64,000 nucleotides of DNA from Acetobacter oeni (GTDB lineage: Bacteria; Pseudomonadota; Alphaproteobacteria; Acetobacterales; Acetobacteraceae). Location: assembly GCF_011516825.1 (NCBI RefSeq), contig NZ_WOTA01000008.1, positions 1-64,000 on the forward strand, written 5' to 3'. A program made the translations under genes and the position numbers. The notes beneath the pieces were generated by a model. The model worked only from the letters and a program-made list of their open reading frames with translations. It searched no databases and had not been told where the DNA came from. Below are positions 27,117-36,212 of this stretch, in pieces (the first letter of the stretch is position 1; every line of letters begins with the position of its first letter).

Positions 27117-28400
27117 TTACCGGCCTTCTTCGGCAAGGGCGCGGGCACCGATATCGGTGCGCCACACGGCATCGTCCCATCGGATGGCCTCCACGCCCCG
27201 ATAAGCGCGGACCAGAGCGTCCCGCAATGTGGGCGCGGTGGCACAGACGGTCAGGACCCGTCCCCCGGACGCGACCAGATCGCCTTTTGCGTTGCGTGCG
27301 GTGCCGGCCTGGAACACGCGGACACCGGGAATGGCTTCGGCCTCTTCGAGACCTTCGATGGTGCCACCTTTGATATAGCTGCCCGGATAACCGCGCGCGG
27401 CCATGACCACGGCGGCCGAGGCCTCGTCCGAGAAGCTGATCGTCACCTCCGGGAGAGACCCTTTTGCGAGAGCGGTAAGCGCGGGCAGGAGATCGGTGTT
27501 CAGGCGCATCAGCAGCGCCTGGGCTTCCGGATCGCCGAAGCGAACATTGTATTCGATCAGTTTCGGGCCGTCGGTGGTGAGCATGAGGCCGGCGAAGATG
27601 ACACCGTGAAACGGCGTGCCGCGCCGGACCATTTCCTTCAGCATCGGACGGACCATCAGGTCGAGCGCGTGGTCCTGGGCGGCGCGATCGAATCTCGCGG
27701 GGGGCGAGATGGCGCCCATGCCACCAGTGTTCGGGCCGGTATCGCCGTCACCGATGCGCTTGTGGTCCTGGGCGGCGCCGATAAGCACGGCGGTTTCGCC
27801 GGAGCAGAACGCGAACAGGGAGACCTCCTCGCCGACCAGACATTCTTCAATGACCACCGAGCGCCCGGCGTCGCCCAGTTTATCGGAGGTCATCAGATCG
27901 CTGATCGCCGTTTCGGCTTCGGTAACGGTCTGCGCGACGACGACGCCTTTTCCGGCTGCCAGGCCGTCCGCCTTGACCACGATCGGGGCGCCGCGGCGGC
28001 GGACCATGGCCATGGCGTGGGCGGGATCGTCGAAGCGTTCCCATCGGGCAGTGGGGATGCCGGCGGCGTCGCAGATTTCTTTTGTGAAGGTTTTGCTGCC
28101 TTCCAGAGCGGCGGCGGCCTGTGTCGGGCCGGCGCAGGCGATACCGGCTTCCGCGCAGGCATCGGCGAGGCCGGCGACGAGCGGGGCTTCCGGACCAGGG
28201 ACGACAAGGTCGATGGCTTCCTGGCGGGCGAATGCGATCAGTGCGGAGACATCGCCGGAGGCGATGGCGACATTGGTGCCGCACAGGGCCGTGCCGGGAT
28301 TGCCGGGCGCGATAAAGAGCTGTGTGAGGTCCGGCGAAGCGGCCAGGGCCGCTGCCAGGGCGTGTTCGCGTCCACCCGATCCAACCAGCAGAACCCGCAT
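27117..28400 (-). CDS. purD: Phosphoribosylamine-glycine ligase
   Basis: This 427-residue ATP-grasp enzyme catalyses the second step of purine synthesis. It starts MRVLLVGSGGREHALA, with GPEAPLVAGLADA, VVKADGLAAGKGVVVA (ATP-grasp loop), TGGMGAISP and EYNVRFGDPEAQALL. The ATG at 28400 has AAGGGTGA upstream. The frame stays open another 1.2 kb upstream, but that part is antisense to xseA and is not coding. It is divergent from xseA with a 120-base shared promoter region. Confidence 0.97.
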   Translation of the reverse strand: MRVLLVGSGGREHALAAALAASPDLTQLFIAPGNPGTALCGTNVAIASGDVSALIAFARQEAIDLVVPGPEAPLVAGLADACAEAGIACAGPTQAAAALEGSKTFTKEICDAAGIPTARWERFDDPAHAMAMVRRRGAPIVVKADGLAAGKGVVVAQTVTEAETAISDLMTSDKLGDAGRSVVIEECLVGEEVSLFAFCSGETAVLIGAAQDHKRIGDGDTGPNTGGMGAISPPARFDRAAQDHALDLMVRPMLKEMVRRGTPFHGVIFAGLMLTTDGPKLIEYNVRFGDPEAQALLMRLNTDLLPALTALAKGSLPEVTISFSDEASAAVVMAARGYPGSYIKGGTIEGLEEAEAIPGVRVFQAGTARNAKGDLVASGGRVLTVCATAPTLRDALVRAYRGVEAIRWDDAVWRTDIGARALAEEGR

Positions 28401-28520
28401 CGTTTCACCCTTTCCGCACTGTCCGGCACAGCGTCGCCATTCTGATGTCGCACCCTGCGCGGGGCTGCCTTTCCGGAGCCTCTTGTTGAGACTGCTGCGT
28501 CTGTAGCATAGGGTCAGGCC

Positions 28521-29981
28521 ATGGACGATGCCCCCCCTCCCGCGCCTTTCGGCAATGTTCCCGAATACTCGGTTGCTGAAATCTCCGGCGCGATCAAACG
28601 GACGCTTGAAAGCACGTTCGGGCGCATTCGCGTGCGGGGCGAGATCACGGAGTTCAAGCGCTACAGTTCCGGCCATCTTTATTTTTCGCTGAAGGACGAG
28701 GGCGGCAAGATTTCCGGTGTGGTCTGGCGCGGCTCCGTCTCGCGGCTCGGACTGGTGCCGGAGAACGGTCTGGAGATCATCGCGACCGGGCGGATTTCCT
28801 CTTATGGCGAGCGGTCGAGCTATCAGCTGATCGTCGAGAAGATGGAATATGCCGGCGAGGGCGCGCTGCTGGCGCGGATCGAGCGGCTGCGGTTGCGGCT
28901 GATGGAAGAGGGCCTGTTCGACCGCGAGCGGAAGAAGCGGATTCCGCGTCTGCCGAAGGTGGTCGGGATTGTCACCTCGCTCCAGGGCGCGGTGCTGCAC
29001 GATATTCGCACGACGATTGCGCGGCGGTTTCCCCGGCATCTGCTGATCTGGCCGGTGGCGGTGCAGGGCGAAGGAGCGGCGGCGCAGATCGCGGCGGCCA
29101 TTCAGGGCTTCAGCCAGCTCGGAGTGTCCGGCCCGGGCGCGTCTCTGCCCCGGCCGGATGTGCTGATCGTGGCGCGGGGCGGCGGCTCGCTGGAAGACCT
29201 GATGGCGTTCAACGATGAGAGCGTTCTGCGGGCTGTTGCGGCCTGCCCCATTCCGCTGATTTCGGCTGTCGGGCATGAGACCGACACGACGCTGATCGAC
29301 TATGTGTCCGATATGCGCGCTCCTACGCCGACGGCGGCGGCGGAGCTGGCCGTGCCGGTGCGCGATGAACTGCTCGCGGATCTTGCACACCGTTCGGCGC
29401 GGATGGGAAATGCGCTGACCCGGATCTGGCAGACGGCGCGGCTGCGGCTGGACCGGGCCGCGTCCGGTCTGCCGGATCTGCCGTCGCTTCTCGATACGGC
29501 CCGGATGCGGCTGGACGACCGGGCGCACCGGCTGGAACTGGCGTTGCCCGCGCTGCTGGAGCGGCGGCGGACGGCGCTGATGGTAGCCGAGCGGCACATG
29601 CCGACGCCGCAGAGTATGATTGCCGAGCGGCGGGCGCGGCTGGCTTTACGGGCGGCGGCGCTCGATGCGGCGGCGGTGGCGGCCCTCCGGGCGACGGAGG
29701 CCAGGCTCGGGCGCAGCCGGCTCTCCCCTGCCCCGCTTCAGGCTCTGTGCCGGGAGCGGCAGGCGCGGCTGACGGGTCTGGGCGGGCTGCTTGACTCCGT
29801 TTCACCTCAGGCGGTTCTTGAACGTGGCTATGTGCTCGTGAGGGATGCCGCCGGCGAGCCGGTCACACGGGCGAAGAAACTCCCGGCGGGAGCCCGCGTC
29901 ACGCTTGTATTTGCCGATGGCGACAGGGCCGCGCGTATTGAGGGTCGCAAAGATACACCGCAAGGACACCTGGACCTGTGA
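28521..29981 (+). CDS. xseA: Exodeoxyribonuclease VII large subunit
   Basis: This 486-residue catalytic subunit of ExoVII degrades single-stranded DNA together with XseB. An N-terminal OB-fold (RIRVRGEITEFKRYSSGHLYF broken over 36-60) is followed by the nuclease core PRLPKVVGIVTSLQGAVLHD, DVLIVARGGGSLEDLMAFND, SAVGHETDTTLIDYVSDMRAPTPTAAAE (split), a long Arg/Leu-rich coiled coil, and a C-terminal LERGYVLVRD segment. No xseB is next to it. Its stop overlaps the following small gene (GTGA). Confidence 0.96.
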   Translation: MDDAPPPAPFGNVPEYSVAEISGAIKRTLESTFGRIRVRGEITEFKRYSSGHLYFSLKDEGGKISGVVWRGSVSRLGLVPENGLEIIATGRISSYGERSSYQLIVEKMEYAGEGALLARIERLRLRLMEEGLFDRERKKRIPRLPKVVGIVTSLQGAVLHDIRTTIARRFPRHLLIWPVAVQGEGAAAQIAAAIQGFSQLGVSGPGASLPRPDVLIVARGGGSLEDLMAFNDESVLRAVAACPIPLISAVGHETDTTLIDYVSDMRAPTPTAAAELAVPVRDELLADLAHRSARMGNALTRIWQTARLRLDRAASGLPDLPSLLDTARMRLDDRAHRLELALPALLERRRTALMVAERHMPTPQSMIAERRARLALRAAALDAAAVAALRATEARLGRSRLSPAPLQALCRERQARLTGLGGLLDSVSPQAVLERGYVLVRDAAGEPVTRAKKLPAGARVTLVFADGDRAARIEGRKDTPQGHLDL

Positions 29982-30265
29982 AAAAGAATTTTCTGGAGTC
30001 GAAGCTCGAGAGCCTGAAAGCCCCGGCGATGGATACGAAGCTCGACCGGCATCCGGCCGCGAAGCTGGTTGTCATCGGGCTGATCGTTCTCGCGGCGCTT
30101 GGCATGCTCGTCTATATCGTGACGTCTCTGATCTCGGCCTATCACGCGTCCACGCAACCGGGCGCGATCCGGAACCAGACGCAAAGTCTGGATTGCCGGA
30201 TGATCTCTTCCGATAAGCCGGGCGGCGATCCGGCACGGTGCGCGACGGACCGACCAACCCGGTAA
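29978..30265 (+). CDS. Small single-span membrane protein of unknown function
   Basis: This 95-residue protein starts with GTG in a GTGA overlap with the xseA stop, so it is probably translated by coupling. It has a charged N-terminus of about 28 residues, one hydrophobic helix (LVVIGLIVLAALGMLVYIV, about 30-48) and a polar C-terminal tail with two Cys and several Pro/Asp. I do not recognise the family. Position alone suggests no function; conservation after xseA in relatives would be the best support that it is real. Confidence 0.6.
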   Translation: MKKNFLESKLESLKAPAMDTKLDRHPAAKLVVIGLIVLAALGMLVYIVTSLISAYHASTQPGAIRNQTQSLDCRMISSDKPGGDPARCATDRPTR

Positions 30266-30671
30266 ACAGGTCTGCGTCTGTCTCCGGCTCGCCTGATGCC
30301 GGGACACAGCGCCGCCCGGTTTGTATCGGGTGCGACCTGTAACAGGAGCGACCGGTGATCCGGTCCGAAGGTTTTCTTCTTCCGCGCAAAACCCGGAGCT
30401 GAACGGCACGTTGCTGTCCTGCTTACGACGGGACACCGCGTGAATTATCCGATGTCTGGCGGCGGGTATGACCTTGTTCTGTCCGCGCCGGGTGGTTTCA
30501 TATTTCGAAAACGTAACGCTTTGTGTCCCTGAAGACACAGTTATGCCGGATACGCCTGGGACGGCCCGACAACAAATACACATCAACTCATGGTGATGAT
30601 ATTAAACACGGAATTATGTGGTTTGATTAAAAAATCAACCATGAAATTTCGTGGATTATGGAGCCATCACC
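30266..30671. promoter_or_regulatory. Leader region of the TonB-dependent receptor
   Basis: No gene is seen in these 400 bases. The right half becomes A+T rich and contains small inverted repeats: TGTGTC/GACACA at 30522-30539 and GGTTtGATT/AATCAACC around an AAAA loop at 30620-30640, close to the start codon. I looked for a cobalamin-riboswitch-like core and did not find one. Confidence 0.5.
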
Positions 30672-33293
30672 GTGCCATCACTCATTGCGCCAGCCACGAT
30701 CTTTGTCCGTGCCCGCCGCAGAAAATCCGTTCTGAGAGGCGGTTTGCGGCACACGTTGCTGGCTGCCTCCATCCTGCCGTTCTCGCCGGTCGTGCAGGCT
30801 ATGGCCGCCGACGAAACAGGCAGCGCCACGGTGCGGCCGGCTGTCTCCGTCCGGCACCATCGGGTGCCGGTCAGCGCGAAAGCGCGGCCGGCAGCGACCC
30901 TCGCGCGGGTGCGGCCGGCGAGCGCGACCGCAGTAAATGCGTCGTCCACTGCCGGTTTGCCGCCGCGCTCCATTGATGCGGCCTCTGACGCCGGCGAGAC
31001 CGTTATTGTGACCGGCACGCGCGAAACCGGCAAAAAGGCGCGGGACAGCGTAGCGCCGATCGATATTATTTCGGCGAAACAGCTTTCGCAAACCGGGCAG
31101 CCGAATGTGCTCCAGGCGCTGGCTCAGGTGCTGCCGTCCCTGACGATTCCGACAGGCGGCTTCGATACCGGCGCTCTGACGCGCTCCTTCAGTCTGCGTG
31201 GGCTCAGCCCGAATGAGACCCTTGTTCTGGTGGACGGCAAACGCCGCCACACGACGGCGAATCTTTACGCGGATGGCGGCCCGCAGCAGGGCTCGACACC
31301 TGTCGATGTCAGTCTGATTCCGATGTCCGCGATCGACCATGTGGAAATCCTGCGTGACGGTGCGTCCGCGCAGTATGGTTCAGATGCCGTCGCGGGCGTG
31401 GTCAATATCATTCTCAAAAAGCAGGATCACGGGTTCAGCGCCCAGTCGATCACCGGCATCAACGCTGCGGAAGACGGTTTTCAGCAGGGCGTGGATCTGG
31501 ACGGTGGCGCGAAGCTCGGTGATCGCGGCTATGTGCATGTGAGCGGCGAATTTTTCCACCAGGATCACACCTATCGTAGCGCGCCGGATGCCAGAACCGG
31601 GACGAAGGTGAACAAGGTGCTCGGGCAGCCGGAAGAGACGCGCGAAAGCGTGGCGGTCAAGGCGGGCTATCACATCACGGAGGATATCGAACTCTACGGG
31701 CTTGCCACCTACGCACATCGTCATGCGGAGTCTTTCCAGAATTATCGGCTGGCCAGCTCTCTCGCGAACTATCCGGCCTACGCGGCCATTTACCCGGATG
31801 GCTACTCTCCGCTGGAAACCCTGGACGAGAATGACTGGGAGGTCACGGCGGGTGTCAGGGGCATCTTTCGTGGCTGGAACTGGGATCTGTCCTCGGTTTA
31901 CGGCCGGGATTACGACCAGATCGGTCTGAAGCAGTCCGCCAATCTGGCGCTTTCGACCGCGACGGGCCAGACGCCCACTCGCTTTCCGAACGTGCAGGGA
32001 TTCAGCAACTCGCAGTGGAGCAACACTTTCGATCTGAGCCGGGCGTTTCACGTTTCGGGCTGGCCGCACAGCATCAACGTGGCCGGCGGTGCGACCTATC
32101 GCTATGAGAGCTATTCGGTCGGCACCGGCGAGCCGGATTCGACTTACGGCAGCGGGTCCGACGCTCTGGCCGGTATCAACGCGGGCAATGCCAGCAATTC
32201 CAGCCGCGATGTGGTTGGCGGTTATATCGATGTCGCCACGCATCTCATGAAAAACTGGCAGCTCGATCTCGCGGGCCGGTTTGAGCATTACACCGATGTC
32301 GGCGATACGGAGACCGGAAAAGTCTCGACCCGTTATGACGCTTTCAAATGGCTGGCTTTCCGCGCCACGATTTCGAACGGCTTTCATGCCCCGACACTGG
32401 CGCAGGAGCATTACAGCTCGCTGACTCTGTCCCCCACGGCGGCGCGGGGTCTGATTGCCGCGAACTCCCCCGGCGCGCTGGCAAACGGCGCGTCCCAGCT
32501 CAAGCCGGAACGCTCTACCAACGCAACGGGCGGGGTTATCATCGAGCCGGTCAAAAACCTGCACATCACTGCCGACGTGTATCAGATCAATCTGCGCGAT
32601 CAGATCCTGCCGGGCGGCAACATCACCGGAGACCAGGCGCGTTCCGCGCTGGGGCTGAACGGCTTTACCCTGCCAGCGGGATCGGAGAGCTGGTCGGCTT
32701 CCTCGCTGTCCGCGAACTGGTTTGCCAATGTGGCCAGCACGCGCACGCAGGGCGTGGACATTACCGCGACCTACCCGACTCAGCTTGGCAGTATCGGTAT
32801 CATCAACTGGGATGTTGCGATCAACCTGAACCGGACCCGTCTTTCGCATCAAACCATGAACAGTCAGACCGGCCTGCCGCTGCTGAGTGCCCAGAGCGTG
32901 GCCTACATCACCACGGCCTACCCGCGCAGCAAGATGATCTGGGGCGGCCGGTTCACCAGCGGCAAATGGACGGTTGGCGTGCATGAGATCCGTTATGGCC
33001 AGACGACCTCCGAGCTGACCTATTATGGCGGCACGGGCAATACGAGTTCGCTGTCCAGCACGATCTTTCGCGAGTTTCGCAACACACCGAAATTCGTCAC
33101 CAATCTGGACATCACCTACCGGGTGAACCGGAACTGGTCGTTCACGCTCGGCGCGAATAATATCTTCGACGCACGGCCGAGCCGGGTGCCGGACGGCAAC
33201 CGTTATCTGGGCGCTCCGGAATATTACATGAGCACGTCTCAGCTCGATATGAATGGCGGGTTCTATTATCTGCGGGCCAATCTCACTTTGTGA
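30672..33293 (+). CDS. TonB-dependent outer-membrane receptor
   Basis: This 873-residue ligand-gated outer-membrane channel is powered by TonB-ExbB-ExbD. It has a signal peptide with a hydrophobic core LLAASILPFSPVVQAMA, a linker, a TonB-box-like ETVIVTGTRE, then the plug domain (IDIISAKQL, SLRGLSPNETLVLVDGKRRH, VEILRDGASAQYGSDAVAGVVNI split over about 200-260). A 22-strand-type barrel ends in YYLRANLTL. The GTG at 30672 with GGAG upstream is preferred to one at 30651 without a site. The plug resembles catecholate/carbohydrate-type receptors; the substrate (iron chelate, sugar, other) is not deducible, and no uptake genes are adjacent. Confidence 0.92.
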   Translation: MPSLIAPATIFVRARRRKSVLRGGLRHTLLAASILPFSPVVQAMAADETGSATVRPAVSVRHHRVPVSAKARPAATLARVRPASATAVNASSTAGLPPRSIDAASDAGETVIVTGTRETGKKARDSVAPIDIISAKQLSQTGQPNVLQALAQVLPSLTIPTGGFDTGALTRSFSLRGLSPNETLVLVDGKRRHTTANLYADGGPQQGSTPVDVSLIPMSAIDHVEILRDGASAQYGSDAVAGVVNIILKKQDHGFSAQSITGINAAEDGFQQGVDLDGGAKLGDRGYVHVSGEFFHQDHTYRSAPDARTGTKVNKVLGQPEETRESVAVKAGYHITEDIELYGLATYAHRHAESFQNYRLASSLANYPAYAAIYPDGYSPLETLDENDWEVTAGVRGIFRGWNWDLSSVYGRDYDQIGLKQSANLALSTATGQTPTRFPNVQGFSNSQWSNTFDLSRAFHVSGWPHSINVAGGATYRYESYSVGTGEPDSTYGSGSDALAGINAGNASNSSRDVVGGYIDVATHLMKNWQLDLAGRFEHYTDVGDTETGKVSTRYDAFKWLAFRATISNGFHAPTLAQEHYSSLTLSPTAARGLIAANSPGALANGASQLKPERSTNATGGVIIEPVKNLHITADVYQINLRDQILPGGNITGDQARSALGLNGFTLPAGSESWSASSLSANWFANVASTRTQGVDITATYPTQLGSIGIINWDVAINLNRTRLSHQTMNSQTGLPLLSAQSVAYITTAYPRSKMIWGGRFTSGKWTVGVHEIRYGQTTSELTYYGGTGNTSSLSSTIFREFRNTPKFVTNLDITYRVNRNWSFTLGANNIFDARPSRVPDGNRYLGAPEYYMSTSQLDMNGGFYYLRANLTL

Positions 33294-33605
33294 GAGCGGC
33301 TCTGTCCGGCGTGTGTCCACCGTGCAGACAGATGCCGGATGCGGGGAGTTTTGCAGGATTTTATCCGGAGCGGACGATGTATTACCCGGTTGGTCCCGGT
33401 TCAGGCAGCTTCCCGCCCTGTCTCCGCACCGCATAATTTGCGCTGATTTTTCTGAAAACGGACCGCGATGACTGCCTGCCCCGATCTTCACTTTTTCTGC
33501 GATCCGCTGACGCTCCGTGACCCCGGCGCCAGTTACGGCGTTGCGGCTGGTGGAGACCAGGATCACGCCGCACCTTGCGGGTGATCCGTACGGTGCGGGG
33601 ACCTC
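33294..33605. promoter_or_regulatory. Spacer before the PQQ sugar dehydrogenase-like gene
   Basis: No gene is supported here. It carries the hairpin at 33560-33587 close to the start codon and presumably the gene's promoter. I see no clear terminator for the TonB receptor. Confidence 0.5.
33560..33587 (+). promoter_or_regulatory. Hairpin just upstream of the ribosome-binding site
   Basis: GGATCAC-g-CCGC and GCGG-GTGATCC form an 11-bp stem with one bulged G and a five-base loop, ending 18 bases before the ATG at 33606. It is not followed by a T-run. It could stabilise or control the mRNA leader. Confidence 0.5.
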
Positions 33606-34892
33606 ATGCTGGCAAAAAAACATCTCGTCCGCTTTACGGGGCCAGGACGTCTGCGCTCTGTTCTGATTTTTCTGTTTCTGGCAGTGTTTATTCTGGCAGT
33701 TTTTCCGGGTCTGCCCGCGGGACAGGTTCGTGCCCGGCCTGATTCCTACATACCGCACGGGGCCTGTGATGCTTTTCCCCGGGCCGATCTTCTGACACCT
33801 GACGGGCTGTGTGTCGGCGTCCTCGCCACCGGACTGGGGTTTCCGCGTGGCGTCGCGGTAAAGGACGACACCATTTATATCGCCGATATGGGCGGCTGGC
33901 AGCCTGGTCAGGGTCGTCTGCTGGCTCTGGGTCAGAACGGACATGCGGCACCGAGGGTTCTGCTCAGTGGGCTGGATCGCCCCGACGGGCTGGTGTTCGG
34001 CGCAGACGGTCAGCTCTATATGGGATTGCCGGGCCATGTCGTGCGCGTCGGCCTCCATCCGGACGGCACGGCGGAGATGCAGCAGGTTCTGACGGGTCTG
34101 CCCGTTACAGGACGGAATATTCTGACTGTCATGGCACCAGATCCGCGCGGAGATCTGTATGTCAGTGCCGGGTCTTCCACAAATAACTGCGAATCAGAAA
34201 CGGGAAAAGCGCCCGATACCACCCGGCGTTGTCCGGAACTGGACGAGCCGGTTCCGCGCGCCGCGATCCTCCGGTTCCGGCCTGGCACCACGACGCAGGC
34301 AGCCGGGCGGGGCGATGTGATGGCGACGGGTCTTCGCAATCCGGTGGCAATGACGGTGATGCCGGGGGGCACCCTTCTGGCCGCCGTCAATGCCCGTGAC
34401 AATATCGACAGTGCCGATCCCGATCTTTCCGGTAATGATCTGCCGCACGATACGTATCACGTCATTCAGCGCGGCCGTGATTACGGCTGGCCCTATTGCT
34501 ACGATAAAGGACGCGCGGCACCGGAATATCCGGCGCATATCTGTGCGGCCACGACCTGGCCCGATCTGTTATTGCCCGCTCATTCCGCTCCTCTGGGCAT
34601 GATTTTTTACAACGGGACCACGCTGCCGGGTCTGAGGGATCACGTTCTCATCGCGTATCACGGGTATCGGGATCAGGGTCATCGCGTGGTCAGTCTGGCG
34701 ATCAGGCCGAACGGGAAGCCTGCCGGAGACCCGCAGCCGCTCGTATGGGGCTGGCAGGATCTCCCGGACGGGGCCGGGCCTGCGGGCTCGCCGGCGGGAC
34801 TTGCTGTGATGGCGGATGGCAGTGTGCTGATCACGGAGGATCATAACGGGGCATTGCTGCGGCTGGCGGCGGAGCGACCTTCCGGCCGGTAA
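33606..34892 (+). CDS. PQQ-dependent sugar (sorbosone) dehydrogenase-like beta-propeller
   Basis: This 428-residue exported protein has an N-terminal hydrophobic segment (VLIFLFLAVFILAVFPG) that may be a signal anchor. A six-bladed propeller of the soluble glucose/L-sorbosone dehydrogenase family follows: GLGFPRGVAV, GLDRPDGLVFGADGQLY, MATGLRNPVAM, RGRDYGWPYCYDKG and a final ADGSVLITEDHNGALLRL. Family members use pyrroloquinoline quinone in the periplasm to oxidise aldoses or sorbosone. The conserved His/Arg/Asn positions look mostly kept, but true PQQ binding cannot be shown by reading. It stands alone; its stop is one base from the convergent Bcr/CflA stop. Confidence 0.82.
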   Translation: MLAKKHLVRFTGPGRLRSVLIFLFLAVFILAVFPGLPAGQVRARPDSYIPHGACDAFPRADLLTPDGLCVGVLATGLGFPRGVAVKDDTIYIADMGGWQPGQGRLLALGQNGHAAPRVLLSGLDRPDGLVFGADGQLYMGLPGHVVRVGLHPDGTAEMQQVLTGLPVTGRNILTVMAPDPRGDLYVSAGSSTNNCESETGKAPDTTRRCPELDEPVPRAAILRFRPGTTTQAAGRGDVMATGLRNPVAMTVMPGGTLLAAVNARDNIDSADPDLSGNDLPHDTYHVIQRGRDYGWPYCYDKGRAAPEYPAHICAATTWPDLLLPAHSAPLGMIFYNGTTLPGLRDHVLIAYHGYRDQGHRVVSLAIRPNGKPAGDPQPLVWGWQDLPDGAGPAGSPAGLAVMADGSVLITEDHNGALLRLAAERPSGR

Positions 34893-34893
34893 G

Positions 34894-36102
34894 CTATCGC
34901 GGTGTATGAAAGGCCAGCCGGAAGCAGCAGACCGTGCCGCCGAGACAGGTCAGCAGCAGAACCAGTCCCATTGGCACGGCGCCGGCTGAATGGCTGATCC
35001 CGACCAGCGGCGCCGCGATCGCGCCGACAAGGAGGGGCAATGCGCCAAGCAGGCCGCTGGCGCTTCCCGCTCTGTGTCCCTGATGCTCTATGGCGAGCAC
35101 GAAGGTCGATGTCAGGACAATCCCGATGCAGATCATGTAAAGAAAAATCGCGATGACCAGCAGAGCGAGCGGTCCTCTGATCAGTCCCAGAACGGTAATC
35201 AGGACGCTTACCGTCGTTATGGTCAGCACGGCGTAACGCAGGATCTGTCTGATTGAGTCCGGGCCGGAGGCGCGACCGACCAGCCAGCTTCCCGCGACCA
35301 TCGCCAGTCCGTTTATCCCGAAAAGGATGCTGAAAACCTGCGGGCTGACTCCGTAGAGTGTCTGGTAAATAAACGGCGTGCCCGCGACATATGCGAAACT
35401 GCCGCCGTGGATCAGTCCGACCGTCAGGGCGTAACCGGTGAATTCGCGATCGCTGAACAGGCTGTAAAACGTGCCGAGTGTGGTGCGGGACGAATGGACG
35501 TGCCGGCGCGACGGATCGAGTGTTTCATGCAGTCTGAGCAGGGTCAGCGCCGATGCGATCAGACCGACAGCGGCGAGAAACAGGAACAGCGTGCGCCAGG
35601 TTGCGGACGGGGCGAGAAGGATGGCGCCACCGATCATCGGGGCGACCATGGGCGCGATGGCTGTGATGATCATCAGCCGGGAGAAGAATCGTGCCAGTGC
35701 GGTACCGGAAAACACATCGCGGACAATGGCGCGGGACAGGACGAGACCGGCCGAAGCGGTCAGTCCCTGCATGAAGCGGGCGATGATGAAGGTGCCGATC
35801 CCCGGCGCGGCGGCACAGAACAGCGATGACAGGGTGAACAGGCCCATCGCGATAACCAGCGGTCCCTTACGGCCTTTGGCGTCACTGAAGGGGCCGACGG
35901 CCAGTTGTCCGGCGGCAAGACCGAGCAGCGCGCCGGTCAGACTGAACTGGACGGCAGTCTGACCAGCGTGAAAATCATGCGCGATGCCCGGAAAACCAGG
36001 CAGATAAAGGTCGATATTGAGCGGGCCTAGACAGGCCAGCAGACAGAGGATGAGAAAGAGATCGCGTCTGGTGGCTGGCGGGGCTGTCGGAACGGTGTGC
36101 AT
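34894..36102 (-). CDS. Bcr/CflA-family drug-resistance MFS exporter
   Basis: This 402-residue transporter with about twelve helices is of the Bcr/CflA (DHA1) type, which exports drugs such as bicyclomycin or chloramphenicol by proton antiport. Marks are NIDLYLPGFPGIAHDF, GPFSDAKGRKGPL (the loop between helices 2 and 3), RFMQGLTASAGLVLSRAIVRD split over the antiporter helix, and a C-terminal GSASGLLGALPLLVG. The ATG has only a weak ribosome site. It lies downstream of hemH on the same strand with a 110-base gap, so it may be read separately. The substrate is unknown. Confidence 0.88.
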   Translation of the reverse strand: MHTVPTAPPATRRDLFLILCLLACLGPLNIDLYLPGFPGIAHDFHAGQTAVQFSLTGALLGLAAGQLAVGPFSDAKGRKGPLVIAMGLFTLSSLFCAAAPGIGTFIIARFMQGLTASAGLVLSRAIVRDVFSGTALARFFSRLMIITAIAPMVAPMIGGAILLAPSATWRTLFLFLAAVGLIASALTLLRLHETLDPSRRHVHSSRTTLGTFYSLFSDREFTGYALTVGLIHGGSFAYVAGTPFIYQTLYGVSPQVFSILFGINGLAMVAGSWLVGRASGPDSIRQILRYAVLTITTVSVLITVLGLIRGPLALLVIAIFLYMICIGIVLTSTFVLAIEHQGHRAGSASGLLGALPLLVGAIAAPLVGISHSAGAVPMGLVLLLTCLGGTVCCFRLAFHTPR

Positions 36103-36212
36103 TGGCCGGCACTCTGAAAGGACCGGCGCGGGGAGCGGCGGCGGCTGGTCTGTTCACCTGGAAAGCAGACCGGACGCAAGCGGAAAGTTGTCCGGACGAG
36201 ACCGGTCCGGCC

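Noticed and set aside
26856-28445. Plus-strand 529-codon frame opposite purD and the tkt 5' end
   Set aside because: It is antisense to two well-supported genes and has no recognisable protein pattern.
28401-29597. 1.2-kb upstream continuation of the purD reading frame
   Set aside because: It is antisense to xseA, has low-complexity Arg/Pro/Gln-rich translation, and the true purD start with a ribosome site is at 28400.
30266-30671. Cobalamin or other metabolite riboswitch before the TonB receptor
   Set aside because: I found hairpins but no conserved riboswitch core by eye.
31380-34058. Minus-strand open frame of 892 codons opposite the TonB receptor
   Set aside because: It is a GC-driven shadow of the receptor and PQQ-protein genes; the translation has no domain and no ribosome site.
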